Of a stretch of 22,188 bases of DNA, positions 1 to 8,280 are shown in pieces. A model generated the notes under the pieces. The model was given only the letters and a program-made list of their open reading frames with translations. It was not told the DNA's origin and ran no database searches. This DNA is from JARDZI01 sp041639705 (GTDB taxonomy: Bacteria; Bacillota; Clostridia; Clostridiales; Caloramatoraceae), in assembly GCA_041639705.1 (NCBI GenBank), contig JBEQBT010000021.1, positions 1 to 22,188 of the forward strand, given 5' to 3'. The position numbers and the translations under genes were made by a program. Numbering within the stretch: the first letter of the stretch is position 1; every line of letters begins with the position of its first letter.

Positions 1-1907
1 CCATGTCCTGATATTTCGTCATAGCTTTCAATTTTATTTTTATCAACTTCTTTTGCATAGGCTTTTAAAATCGAAGCTGCAATTGGGTGATTAGAATAGC
101 TCTCTGCATATGCGGCATATTGCAACAGCTCTTCTTTAGTATAATTATTTTGAGGATTTATTTCAGTTACATTAAAAACGCCCTTTGTTAAAGTACCTGT
201 CTTATCAAAAATAACTATTTCCACATTATTTAATGCTTCTAAATAGTTGCTTCCCTTTACTAATATACCACTTCTGGATGCTCCACCGATTCCTCCAAAG
301 AAGCCTAGTGGAATAGATACTACCAGTGCACAAGGGCACGAAATTACCAGGAATACTAATGCTCTATAGATCCATTGTGAGAATGTTGCTCCTGGAATAA
401 TAAGGGGTGGTACGATTGCAAGAAGTGCTGCAACAATTACAACAACAGGAGTATAATACCTGGCAAATTTTGTTATGAAGTTTTCAGTCGGAGCTTTTCT
501 GCTGCTGGCATTCTGAACCAACTCTAAAATCTTGGCTACAGTTGATTCTCCAAATTCTTTGGTAACTTCTATGGTTAAAAGACCATTCTTATTTATGAAG
601 CCGCTTAATACATCATTGCCTGCCTCCACTTCTCTTGGCACAGATTCACCTGTTAGGGCAGATGTATCAACCATTGAGCTTCCTTCTATAACCTTACCAT
701 CTAGAGGAACCTTTTCTCCCGGCTTTACGACAATAATATCACCGATGTTCACGTCTTCAGGGGATACCCTTTTAAGGTCATCTCCAACTTTAAGATTAGC
801 AAAGTCCGGTCTTATATCCATAAGTGCAGTTATTGACTTCCTGGAACGATTTACAGCTAACTCCTGGAAGAACTCTCCTACCTGGAAAAACAGCATAACA
901 GCTACACCTTCCGGATACTCTCCAATAAAAAATGCACCGATTGTAGCAATACTCATAAGGAAATTTTCGTCAAACACTTGACCTCTGGTGATATTCTTCA
1001 AAGCCCTTAATACAATTCTTCCTCCGGATATAATATAGCTTATTAAAAATACGGTAAACTCCATCCAGCCTGGTAAATTAAATGCTAAGCCAAGTACAAA
1101 AAAAGCTCCGCTTATTCCAAACCTTATTATTTCTTTCTTGTTATCATCTTCCTCTTTGCCGTCGTCCTCCTTTACTTTTTCTTTAATAATCTCTTCAGCA
1201 CTTATAACCTTAACATCCGGTTCAATTCTTTTTACAATACTGATTATATCTGCATTTAACCTTTCAGAATTAATATTATCATCAGTTTCCAGGGTAAGTT
1301 TTCTCGAAACAAAATCTACTGACGCAATCTTAACTCCTTCTAAATTTTTGACTCCTGATTCTATTTTTGAAGCACAATCAGCACATCCAAGTCCTTCGAG
1401 TATAAATACTTTTTTATTACCGCTTTTTTTCTTTTGTTCTTCATCAACTACCTTTACGTCCGGTTCAATCTTCTTTACTATAGCTTTAGCTTCTTCAATG
1501 ATTCTATTTAGATCCTGCTTACTATTTGCTTCAATGATCAATTTCTTAGTCACAAAATCAACGGTTGCATTCTTTACGCCTGCAAGATTTTTAATCTGGG
1601 TTTCAATCTTTGTAGCACAGTTTGCACAACCTAAACCAACAAGTATTAATGATTTCTTTGACCCTTTGTTTATTGTCTTTTCCCTTACTATAACATCCGG
1701 TTCATGTTTGTTAACGATGGAGTGGATTTGTGATAATATGCTATCTAGCTCCTGTCCATTTTCAGCTTCAATTGTAAGTGTCTTTGTTATAAAGTTCATC
1801 GAAGCTTTTACTCCAGGTATTTGGTTAGCTTCAAATTCAATTTTGGCTGAACAATTAGCACAGTCTAAGCCTTCCAATATTAGTTCCTTTTTATTACTTG
1901 ATGACAT
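1..1907 (-). CDS. cadA: Zn/Cd/Pb-translocating P1B-type ATPase, N-terminal 635 residues (3' end outside window)
   Basis: This integral membrane pump hydrolyses ATP to export divalent soft metals. The start at 1907 follows a TAGGAGGG site, and the frame stays open to the window edge, so the ATP-binding end and last membrane helices are missing. Three tandem heavy-metal-associated domains are visible, each with a GLxCAxC motif: C16/C19, C94/C97 and C175/C178, spaced 78 and 81 residues. An acidic/lysine-rich linker follows, then membrane segments, the actuator motif LTGES, the metal-binding SCPCAL motif (C524-P525-C526) and the phosphorylation motif DKTGTLT with D568. The CPC-to-Asp spacing of about 42 is normal for the family. 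CadA proteins usually carry one or two such domains, so three is unusual. It lies 11 bp after a CadC-type regulator and is surely in its operon. The Zn/Cd rather than Cu assignment rests on the CadC partner and the CPCAL context. Confidence 0.93.
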   Translation of the reverse strand, partial: MSSSNKKELILEGLDCANCSAKIEFEANQIPGVKASMNFITKTLTIEAENGQELDSILSQIHSIVNKHEPDVIVREKTINKGSKKSLILVGLGCANCATKIETQIKNLAGVKNATVDFVTKKLIIEANSKQDLNRIIEEAKAIVKKIEPDVKVVDEEQKKKSGNKKVFILEGLGCADCASKIESGVKNLEGVKIASVDFVSRKLTLETDDNINSERLNADIISIVKRIEPDVKVISAEEIIKEKVKEDDGKEEDDNKKEIIRFGISGAFFVLGLAFNLPGWMEFTVFLISYIISGGRIVLRALKNITRGQVFDENFLMSIATIGAFFIGEYPEGVAVMLFFQVGEFFQELAVNRSRKSITALMDIRPDFANLKVGDDLKRVSPEDVNIGDIIVVKPGEKVPLDGKVIEGSSMVDTSALTGESVPREVEAGNDVLSGFINKNGLLTIEVTKEFGESTVAKILELVQNASSRKAPTENFITKFARYYTPVVVIVAALLAIVPPLIIPGATFSQWIYRALVFLVISCPCALVVSIPLGFFGGIGGASRSGILVKGSNYLEALNNVEIVIFDKTGTLTKGVFNVTEINPQNNYTKEELLQYAAYAESYSNHPIAASILKAYAKEVDKNKIESYDEISGH

Positions 1908-1917
1908 GGTATCCCTC

Positions 1918-2295
1918 CTATATTTTATTTTTTTCTGTAATATGAATTAAACCTTGATCAAATATTTGTTTAACATGTTCATCATCCAAGGAATAATATA
2001 CTACCTTGCCCTCTTTTCTATATTTCACTAATCTTGCTTGTTTTAATACACGCAGTTGATGTGATATTGCAGACTGAGTCATATTAAGTAATACGGCAAT
2101 ATCACATACACACATCTCTGAAGCAAATAAAGCATAAAGTATTTTTATTCTTGTAGTATCACCAAAAACCTTAAATATCTCTGCTAAGTCATATAGGCTT
2201 TCTTCATGTGGCATACTCTCCCTTACTGAGTTTACAACAGCTTCATGAATAACAGTACAATCGCATCTTTCAAAGTCAACCTTATTTTCATTCAT
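1918..2295 (-). CDS. cadC: ArsR/SmtB-family metal-sensing repressor (CadC/CzrA type)
   Basis: A 125-residue winged-helix repressor that should release DNA when it binds Zn, Cd or Pb. I place the start at 2295 because AGGAGG lies 9 bp before that ATG; a longer frame from 2340 would read through the ribosome binding site. The recognition helix region (TQSAISHQLRVLKQARLV, about 73-90) is typical. Both known metal-site types can be read. The alpha3N thiolate site has C62-V-C64 plus the N-terminal pair C11/C13. The alpha5 site has D105, H107, H118 and E121 in the exact CzrA/SmtB spacing. Carrying both is the S. aureus CadC pattern, where the thiolate site is regulatory. It is the first gene of the operon, and a palindromic operator lies upstream, so autorepression is likely. 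Confidence 0.93.
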   Translation of the reverse strand: MNENKVDFERCDCTVIHEAVVNSVRESMPHEESLYDLAEIFKVFGDTTRIKILYALFASEMCVCDIAVLLNMTQSAISHQLRVLKQARLVKYRKEGKVVYYSLDDEHVKQIFDQGLIHITEKNKI

Positions 2296-2353
2296 AATTT
2301 GTTCACCTCCTATATTTTGAATACTTGAGCAATCGTTCATATGTTATATTTTT

Positions 2354-2382
2354 ATTATATTCCTAGAAATATTAGTTGTCAA
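2354..2382 (-). promoter_or_regulatory. Sigma-A promoter of the cadC-cadA operon
   Basis: Read on the minus strand, a perfect -35 TTGACA (2377-2382) and a perfect -10 TATAAT (2354-2359) are separated by exactly 17 bp. This is a full consensus promoter. Such strength fits a promoter held off by a repressor until metal appears. Confidence 0.85.
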
Positions 2383-2383
2383 C

Positions 2384-2415
2384 AATTTCATATGAATATT
2401 TGTTCATATGAAATT
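2384..2415. promoter_or_regulatory. Palindromic operator for the CadC-type repressor
   Basis: The arms AATTTCATATGAA (2384-2396) and TTCATATGAAATT (2403-2415) are perfect inverted repeats around a 6-bp centre, TATTTG. The core TGAA-N6-TTCA is the ArsR/SmtB operator pattern. It sits 2 bp upstream of the -35 box of the cad promoter. A weaker related site, TGAGCAATCGTTCA (2326-2339), lies just after the expected transcription start, so the repressor may bind on both sides of the promoter. Binding by this protein is inferred. Confidence 0.7.
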
Positions 2416-2593
2416 ATTTTGTATCTAAGTTTTTTTTCAAAATAAATGTTAAAGAACAATTGGGATAAACATTCATAATTAATCCACATCAAAATAGTAT
2501 AATTAAATAAAAAGCAAAGGTTTACCCGAATTAATGACAATCTTAACAAAGTCTAGTTAAATTTTTCTGGACTATAATTGGAGTGAGTTTAGG

Positions 2594-3037
2594 ATGATGA
2601 AAGAAAATACTGTTCTTATTGTAGAAGATGAACAAATTATTGCGGAAACATTAAAAATGTGCCTTGTAAAGGAAGTATTCAACGTTTAAATTATCGGCAA
2701 TGGAAATGATGCAATTAAAATATTTGATGAAATTAAATCTATTTTAGTCCTGCTTGATCTAAGTTTACCCGGGGAAGATGGAATAAAAATCTGCAGAAAC
2801 TTCCGTTCCCGTTCAAATGTGCCGATTATTATGGTAACTGCCAGGGATGAGGAGGAGGATAAATTAACAGGCTTAGAAACTGGAGCAGATGATTATCTTA
2901 CAAAACCTTTTAGTATCCGTGAAGTAGTTGCAAGGGTTAAAGTGTTGCTCAGGCGGGCATGGTCGCCACAAATGAAACAAGACCGTTTAATGGTAGACGA
3001 TCTTGTTAAACATTCTTTCTTTCATGTTCATCTATAG
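2594..3037 (+). pseudogene. Response-regulator relic (receiver domain, premature stop, no output domain)
   Basis: From ATG 2594 the frame reads an OmpR-type receiver: an acidic pocket IVEDE near residue 10, then a TAA at codon 32 (2687-2689) where the family usually has an aromatic residue. The same frame then continues with LLDLSLPGEDG (phospho-acceptor Asp), MVTARD, and LTKPF with its Lys, and ends in an odd tail at 3037. The winged-helix output domain is absent, and no histidine kinase is nearby. A restart inside the second half is possible but would lack the acidic pocket. This is the only regulatory gene on the plus strand here. The relic probably once belonged to a two-component pair. 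Receiver identity is certain; loss of function is very likely. Confidence 0.85.
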
Positions 3038-3055
3038 GTGAAGATATTGATAATG

Positions 3056-3110
3056 AGGGCATTTCATTCCTCTCTGAGCTTCTATATGATATATAGGAAT
3101 GAAATGTCCT
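3056..3110. terminator. Long inverted repeat, probable terminator between converging genes
   Basis: The arms at 3056-3071 (AGGGCATTTCATTCCT) and 3095-3110 pair over 16 bp with one G-T wobble around a 23-nt loop. A moderately T-rich stretch follows on the plus strand. It lies between the plus-strand regulator relic and the 3' end of the minus-strand ABC operon, so it could terminate transcription from either side. The large loop is atypical for an intrinsic terminator. Confidence 0.55.
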
Positions 3111-3134
3111 TGTATTTAATACTGTTGGTGTTTT

Positions 3135-3788
3135 TTACGACACAATCTTCCCATCCGTTATTCTTATCATTCTGTCCCCCATCTTCCCAATTTCGGGATC
3201 ATGAGTAACAAGAATAATAGTAGTTCCGCTCTGGTGTATCTTATTAAATATTTCCATGACTGTTGAACCGTTCTGTCGGTCAAGGTTGCCTGTAGGCTCA
3301 TCAGCCATAAGTATTTCCGGCCTGTTTATCAAAGCACGTGCTATGCTTACTCTTTGCTGCTCCCCTCCCGACAAACGACCCGGAATATTGGCAAGTCTGT
3401 GCCCTAAGCCTACAGCCTCCAGCATCTCCTTTGCATCTTCCTCATCCGATGCACTATGAAAGTACTGGGCCAGCATTACATTTTCCAGTGCATTCAGATA
3501 TGGTATAAGATGATATTGCTGAAATATCAGACCTATTTTTTCTCTCCGGAATTTAGCCAATTTATTCTGACTATATTTTGAAACCTCTTCACTGCATATT
3601 TCTAGACTTCCTGATGTAGGCCTGTCAAGACAGCTTAAAATATTAAGAAGCGTTGTTTTTCCAGACCCTGAAGGTCCCATAATATTTACCCATTCTCCCT
3701 TGTTTATTTCTAACTTGACATCCTTAAGGACGTGGGTATTATTATCATAGCTTTTTTTCAAATCCTTTATTTTAATAATTCCTTCCAT
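3135..3788 (-). CDS. ABC transporter ATP-binding protein (MacB/LolD-like), iron-uptake operon
   Basis: A 217-residue cytoplasmic ATPase that should energise the two FtsX-like permeases encoded just upstream. It shows Walker A GPSGSGKTT (38-46), the Q-loop FQQYHL (about 89-94), the signature LSGGEQQR (139-146), Walker B ILMADEPTGNLD (159-170) and the H-loop H196. The GNLD extension and length are typical of the MacB/LolD/FtsE branch. Its ATG shares one base with the TAA of the preceding permease, so translation is coupled. It is last in a four-gene operon headed by the FTR1 iron permease. An equivalent ATPase (Cj1663/FetD type) belongs to the P19-linked iron cluster of Campylobacter and Yersinia, and I infer the same role. 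Family assignment is secure; the substrate is not. Confidence 0.93.
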   Translation of the reverse strand: MEGIIKIKDLKKSYDNNTHVLKDVKLEINKGEWVNIMGPSGSGKTTLLNILSCLDRPTSGSLEICSEEVSKYSQNKLAKFRREKIGLIFQQYHLIPYLNALENVMLAQYFHSASDEEDAKEMLEAVGLGHRLANIPGRLSGGEQQRVSIARALINRPEILMADEPTGNLDRQNGSTVMEIFNKIHQSGTTIILVTHDPEIGKMGDRMIRITDGKIVS

Positions 3789-5011
3789 TATTCATCACCT
3801 CTCAATGTTATAACAGGATCAATGGCAAGTGCCCTTCTTACCGGCCAATAGCTGGATATGAAGGTAATCAGGACTCCTATCGCCGCAGATGCCGGTATCA
3901 GCCAGTACCTGATGCTTACCTGGGAACCATATACATTTATGCTTATTATCTGAGACAGCAGCAGACCGATAATTCCGCCAATCACTCCGCCAACCAGACC
4001 CATCAGCATTCCCTCCCCGTAAAACAAAGCCCCGATCCTCTGCCCGCTGGACCCTAGTGCTTTCATTATTCCTATTTCCTTTGTCCTTTCCAAAACAGAA
4101 TTTATCATAGTGCTCATTATGCACAATATGGTCCCTGCCAAAGCTACTATCACAACCAGAAGTATAAGCCACTGCACCTTGTTCTGAATAACATTCTCAG
4201 CCTTTGAAATTCTAGAAACCGCTTTGACCTTGATGCCTTTATTCTCCTTTGCAACGAGGTCCATGATATCTTCTACACTCTTTTCAGTGGTCATGGCACT
4301 GACCTGTATAAGGCTAACCTTATCCTTAAGTCCGAATATTCCCTGTGCAGCCCCCAGGTTTATAAAGACCTGGTCATCCTCTGATGAATTGGTTTTGACT
4401 ATGCCTTTCACAATGAACTTGTGACCGTTACCGACTTCATATTCCCCTGCAACGGATGCGCTGGAAACAGTATCAGCCTTATCTTCCTTATTCACCCCGG
4501 GCATTTCTATTTCAAATTCATCGCCCTCTTTAAGATTAAGTCTCTGAGCGACATTTATACCTATGACACTTGCCTTTAAATCATTACTGTCGGGCAAACT
4601 GCCGTTTATCTTCCACCATGGATTGGTTTTGACTATGCTGTCAAAATCAACACCTGTTATTACCATATCCACTGTTTTGACCTTGCTCACACCATAGATA
4701 TAAGGCGAATAGGCATATATATATTCCTTTATGCTACCGCCGTCCAGTGAGACAGACTTATAATTAATAAATTTGTCCCCACCTGCGCCACTTGTATTGC
4801 TTCCGTCTGCGATTAATGGCTGTCCGCTGTCCGGAAGAACCAATATATTAGACCCGAAGGAACGAAGGTTTTTGCCTATGTTCGTGTTCAAATCCATATA
4901 TATATTCAAAAGGGCTGCAAGTATGGATGTCCCTAATATAATTGCCAGCAATGCGATTAAGAACTTTTTTTTTCTCATTATTACTGATTTTAAAACTATT
5001 CGTCTATACAT
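3788..5011 (-). CDS. FtsX/MacB-like ABC permease 1, iron-uptake operon
   Basis: A 407-residue permease with the MacB layout. An N-terminal helix (about 12-35) is followed by a large extracellular domain (about 40-270), then three helices near 275-300, 330-355 and 370-390. It ends in the family tail YWPVRRALAIDPVITLRGDE. The coupling motif ERTKEIGIMKALG lies after the second helix. It starts 2 bp after the stop of a second, paralogous permease and overlaps the ATPase by one base, so the three form one transporter with two different membrane subunits. This paired-permease arrangement is that of Cj1661/Cj1662 in the P19 iron cluster. No substrate can be read from the sequence itself. Confidence 0.9.
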   Translation of the reverse strand: MYRRIVLKSVIMRKKKFLIALLAIILGTSILAALLNIYMDLNTNIGKNLRSFGSNILVLPDSGQPLIADGSNTSGAGGDKFINYKSVSLDGGSIKEYIYAYSPYIYGVSKVKTVDMVITGVDFDSIVKTNPWWKINGSLPDSNDLKASVIGINVAQRLNLKEGDEFEIEMPGVNKEDKADTVSSASVAGEYEVGNGHKFIVKGIVKTNSSEDDQVFINLGAAQGIFGLKDKVSLIQVSAMTTEKSVEDIMDLVAKENKGIKVKAVSRISKAENVIQNKVQWLILLVVIVALAGTILCIMSTMINSVLERTKEIGIMKALGSSGQRIGALFYGEGMLMGLVGGVIGGIIGLLLSQIISINVYGSQVSIRYWLIPASAAIGVLITFISSYWPVRRALAIDPVITLRGDE

Positions 5012-5013
5012 AT

Positions 5014-6288
5014 TTATTCGCCTCTCAACATTACTACAGGATTTATTTTAACAGCGCTCCTGACAGGGATAAAGCTTCCGATAAACGTTATCAGCATAGC
5101 CGATGCCAAGGTTATCGGCAGCAGGGTTATATCAAAGGAAAAGCTTACATTGAATACTGCATTGGATATTGTGTAGGACAACCCCAACCCTATAGCATAT
5201 CCCATAGCTCCGCCTATTAAAGCTACAAACATCATTTCAATAGCAAAGATGCTTATAATTTGTCTGGAAATAGCCCCTACACCCATCATTATTCCTATTT
5301 CCTTTCTCCGTTCAAAGACCGAGGCTGTCATAGTAGCTGCCACACCCAGTGCGGAAATAAACAAAGTTAATGAGGTCAAAAGCAACATCATCATTGTGAT
5401 CTTTTTTAATAAATTACCTTGAGCCGAAGCAATTTGGGCGATAGGTACCGCATCACCGTTTGTTATAACCTCTTCAAGCTGGTAGGCAATTGCATCAATG
5501 TAGGGTGTACAGTACCACTTAATAAACTCGTCCTGTGTCATCACACTTCTATCTTTTTTTGCAAGGGCATCATCAGGTACTATATAGGAGCTGACCTCTA
5601 TCTTGGAAACCGCACCCGGTTTCCCGATAATCTGCTGTGCTTTTCCAATGGGGATATATATTGTATTTTCTTCCGTAAGCCCACCCTTGATGATACCGCT
5701 GATAGCAAAAGTAAAAGGCTTGTTTTGGTAATTAACCGTAATGCTGTCTCCAACACTCAAACTATATTTTCCTGCAATTTCCTTCCCTATCATAGCTGAA
5801 CTCAAATCATCGTCTGATGCCCACTTTCCTTCTACCTCAAACCATGGATACAGGTTTTTTATTCCTGTTGTCACAGATTTGAAAGTTTCTCCGGGTACAT
5901 CAATGGTCTTATTAAAATATGTTCCTATAACAGGAACCGTCTCACCCTTAATATCTGTAAATATATTCAGTACAGGTGCAAAATCCGCGATATTGTATTT
6001 CCAGAAGACTTTTTTGATCTTATACAAGTCGCCTTCTTCAAGATAGCTGGAAACTGCCGGAGCCTTCAAGGGTACTCCCCCTACCTCCAGCCTCAAATCG
6101 CTGCCCTTGGGAACAACAATAATATTCGGACCATATGCCTTCAGCTGCTTGCTCATTTCCTTTTCTATATTGCGGTAAACGTTGAGCATGGATGTAATTA
6201 GAAGTGCACCCATTGTAACCGAAAGTACCGCAAGAATCATTCTTTTCCGTCTTACCTTAAAGGACTCTCTAACCATTTTTATAATCAT
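5014..6288 (-). CDS. FtsX/MacB-like ABC permease 2, iron-uptake operon
   Basis: A 424-residue protein with the same architecture as its downstream neighbour: one N-terminal helix (about 17-38), a long extracellular domain, and three C-terminal helices. The motif ERRKEIGIMMGVG follows helix 2, and the C terminus ends in INPVVMLRGE. Identity to the neighbouring permease is low, consistent with an old duplication and a heteromeric transporter. The start at 6288 has only a weak upstream site, 12 bp after the FTR1 stop, so translation probably depends on the upstream gene. In the Campylobacter and Yersinia clusters these permeases are thought to form an inner-membrane ABC complex serving iron uptake. 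Its exact function is unresolved there too. Confidence 0.9.
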   Translation of the reverse strand: MIIKMVRESFKVRRKRMILAVLSVTMGALLITSMLNVYRNIEKEMSKQLKAYGPNIIVVPKGSDLRLEVGGVPLKAPAVSSYLEEGDLYKIKKVFWKYNIADFAPVLNIFTDIKGETVPVIGTYFNKTIDVPGETFKSVTTGIKNLYPWFEVEGKWASDDDLSSAMIGKEIAGKYSLSVGDSITVNYQNKPFTFAISGIIKGGLTEENTIYIPIGKAQQIIGKPGAVSKIEVSSYIVPDDALAKKDRSVMTQDEFIKWYCTPYIDAIAYQLEEVITNGDAVPIAQIASAQGNLLKKITMMMLLLTSLTLFISALGVAATMTASVFERRKEIGIMMGVGAISRQIISIFAIEMMFVALIGGAMGYAIGLGLSYTISNAVFNVSFSFDITLLPITLASAMLITFIGSFIPVRSAVKINPVVMLRGE

Positions 6289-6300
6289 TTTGCTTCACCC

Positions 6301-7572
6301 TTAAAAATCTTTTTTCAGTTCTAATAAATCTGATGTCTTTATTATGACCTCATCACCTGATACCTGATACTTCAGTTCAACCGGGTTGCAACCTCCGGGA
6401 AAACCTATAGTCGGTATTGGTATTGGAGCATTGCAATTCTTGCATATTACATTTTCTGAGTTTCCCTGTTCCTGATAATATCCGCCTTTTTTGCTGCCGC
6501 AAACCAGGCATGAGTCAAAACCGCTGCCTATAGTACCGTCACCACGCTTTATCAGCATAAATCTTATATTCATTTTATCCTCGGTTTCATAGGAAAACTT
6601 ATTCAATATATTATCACCAAGGCTTCCTACTGGCACTTTTATCTCTTCTCCAACAGCCTGAACCTTTAATGGCACCGGATCAATAACCTTTTTAGTAACA
6701 GCCCCGACAAATTCATATCCAAGCAAGACATCAATCGTAATAATAAGTGCAATAGCTGCTATTTTAAAGTTTTTCTGCCGATTCAATTCCGCCAGACGGC
6801 GTCTCTTATCCACACCTGTAAGCTCGCCTAACTCCTTCTTCTCCTTGCTGAAAACCATCATCAGTAATGGAATAGTAACTAATATTATCGAGATAATTAA
6901 AAGAGAATTGTCTCTTACGATAAACCCAATTATTGATGCCATTGCAGGCCTCAATGGAATTAACTGCACCTCACCGAACTCATGGATAGTCCCTGCAAAC
7001 AACCTTATGACAAGCAAATAAAGAATTATATTAATCACCTTGAAGAGCTTTGAAATATCAATACCTGAACTCCCCTTCATAAAAATGTATGCAAAAGCTA
7101 CTGCTATGATTATACCAAAAACCGCACCTATTATGCTCGAAGCTGTCGAAGAGCCTCCCGCAAGAGTGTATATGAATATTACCGTTTCGACACCCTCCCT
7201 GAACACCATGAATACCGTAAAAAGAAATATTCCTAACGCCTGCCCCTTGCTTTTATCCGTAATAGCATCCAAACGCTCGTTTATTTCCTTTCCGATATTT
7301 TTGGACGTTTTATTCATCCAAATTATCAATGAAAGCACAAAGATACCGGCGATCAAATACATCGTACCCTCTAGTACCTCATTTTCCGGGTTGAAATTAA
7401 TTAGCTGGAATACAACAGCGGTTAAAATGCTTAAAACTACCGAAACCCCTACACCCAAATAAACGTTTCTTTTTAAATAATCCTTTTTTGTTCTACCCAG
7501 ATATGTAAGAATGATTCCTACAACTAATGCAGCTTCAATTCCTTCTCTTAATGTTATAATAAGACTCTGCAT
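6301..7572 (-). CDS. FTR1-family iron permease fused to a C-terminal DUF2318 metal-binding domain
   Basis: A 423-residue membrane protein. The FTR1/EfeU part (about 1-240) has two copies of the iron-binding REGxE motif, REGIE at 9-13 and REGVE at 125-129, within a seven-helix pattern. After a charged cytosolic stretch (about 242-268) comes another helix (about 269-292), then an extracellular domain with C355-x-x-C358, C377-x-x-C380 and a GGCNP motif with C395. That is the pattern of DUF2318, a predicted Fe-S or metal-binding domain. In Campylobacter these are separate neighbours (Cj1658 and Cj1660), so this is a natural fusion. It is the first gene of the four-gene operon, behind two Fur-box-like sites. 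Import of Fe2+ or Fe3+ is inferred from the family. The periplasmic P19 partner is not in the window. Confidence 0.9.
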   Translation of the reverse strand: MQSLIITLREGIEAALVVGIILTYLGRTKKDYLKRNVYLGVGVSVVLSILTAVVFQLINFNPENEVLEGTMYLIAGIFVLSLIIWMNKTSKNIGKEINERLDAITDKSKGQALGIFLFTVFMVFREGVETVIFIYTLAGGSSTASSIIGAVFGIIIAVAFAYIFMKGSSGIDISKLFKVINIILYLLVIRLFAGTIHEFGEVQLIPLRPAMASIIGFIVRDNSLLIISIILVTIPLLMMVFSKEKKELGELTGVDKRRRLAELNRQKNFKIAAIALIITIDVLLGYEFVGAVTKKVIDPVPLKVQAVGEEIKVPVGSLGDNILNKFSYETEDKMNIRFMLIKRGDGTIGSGFDSCLVCGSKKGGYYQEQGNSENVICKNCNAPIPIPTIGFPGGCNPVELKYQVSGDEVIIKTSDLLELKKDF

Positions 7573-7593
7573 TTATATTCTCCTTTCAATTCT

Positions 7594-7612
7594 GATATTG
7601 GTAATCATTATC
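7594..7612. promoter_or_regulatory. Fur box (proximal), iron operon
   Basis: The 19 bp, read on the minus strand as GATAATGATTACCAATATC, match the classic Fur box at 16 of 19 positions. The site lies about 22 bp before the FTR1 start codon, where bound Fur would block transcription or early elongation. Repression under iron-replete conditions is the expected logic; binding is inferred. Confidence 0.75.
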
Positions 7613-7689
7613 AATTAAAATTTATGCTTTACCACCTTATCCTACATATAATAAGTTCTTATTTAAGGCTTAAAAAAATATATCGTATT

Positions 7690-7708
7690 GATATTGATTC
7701 TCATTAAC
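7690..7708. promoter_or_regulatory. Fur box (distal), iron operon
   Basis: The sequence GATATTGATTCTCATTAAC matches the Fur consensus at 15 of 19 positions, about 80 bp upstream of the proximal box. Two spaced boxes usually bracket a promoter. I could not pick out one convincing -35/-10 pair between them. Confidence 0.6.
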
Positions 7709-7923
7709 AGTATATCATGTCACTGATTGGCTGTCAACACCATATTGTTCAAATTTATCATGCCCTAGATCATATATCAAGATATTCATTTGCAATAATT
7801 ATACACAAAAATATTGCACTGCACTCACATACGATGGCATGCTTTAGTTTTTCTCTTGGATAAATAACAGCTTGCTCTATACTCTCCTCTGACATGATTT
7901 TTGTTACAATCAAGTTATTTCGA

Positions 7924-8061
7924 TTATTTAAGAAATTTACCATAAACCTTATATATCTGAGAGTTTTGGATATCCTCCACCTTGGGGATGCCGCCAATGA
8001 TACTAATGTCACGGATACCTGTGTTGGTTTCGAGACTGATGAGGGAAAATACTTTACCCAT
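7924..8061 (-). pseudogene. Short ORF in gene debris, unrecognised
   Basis: A 45-codon frame starts at ATG 8061, 11 bp after GGAGG, and opens with MGKVFSLISLETNTGIRDIS. It ends at TAA 7924. The ATG is preceded by ATGTAA, the stop of an upstream reading frame, so two genes once abutted here in phage- or element-like packing. I do not recognise the protein. Its second half drifts into AT-rich sequence, suggesting the ORF is the stump of a longer gene. It is denser in GC than the AT-rich spacer around it, which argues for an origin elsewhere. Confidence 0.4.
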
Positions 8062-8280
8062 TTACATTCCTCCTATCACCTGACCCCTGTAACCAAGGTC
8101 GTGAGCCGCCTGTTTCAGTTTCTGCTCCGTCTTGATGAAATACCCTCCATCACTGTTTCAGAAGTTGACGTAGAGTTCACCGTCCGGAGTTTTAATGGGA
8201 CGCAGTTCTATCCCTTCGCCCACCCATCATTTTTAAGGAAAATCGGTATGAAGTTGTTTACAGGGGTTCAAATCCCCCCA
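8062..8280 (-). pseudogene. Decayed gene fragment with in-frame stops next to a tRNA-like 3' end
   Basis: On the minus strand one frame reads, in order, WVGEGIELRPIKTPDGELYVNF, a TGA (8158-8160), then SDGGYFIKTEQKLKQAAHDLGYRGQVIGGM and a TAA overlapping the next ATG. The text looks protein-like on both sides of the stop, so this is a nonsense-mutated remnant rather than chance. I do not recognise the family. At 8259-8286 the plus strand has a T-arm-like GGGGTTCAAATCCCC, as at the 3' end of a tRNA or tmRNA, a usual target of integrating elements. An integrated-element scar is my best reading. Confidence 0.4.

Noticed and set aside
1138..1950. Long plus-strand open frame of 270 codons
   Set aside because: It is the antisense shadow of the three HMA domains of the P-type ATPase; no ribosome binding site and a biased Ser/Phe-rich composition.
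7770..8012. Minus-strand ORF of 80 codons in the spacer downstream of the debris
   Set aside because: It overlaps the better-supported frame ending at 7924 in another phase, has no good start signal and no recognisable pattern.
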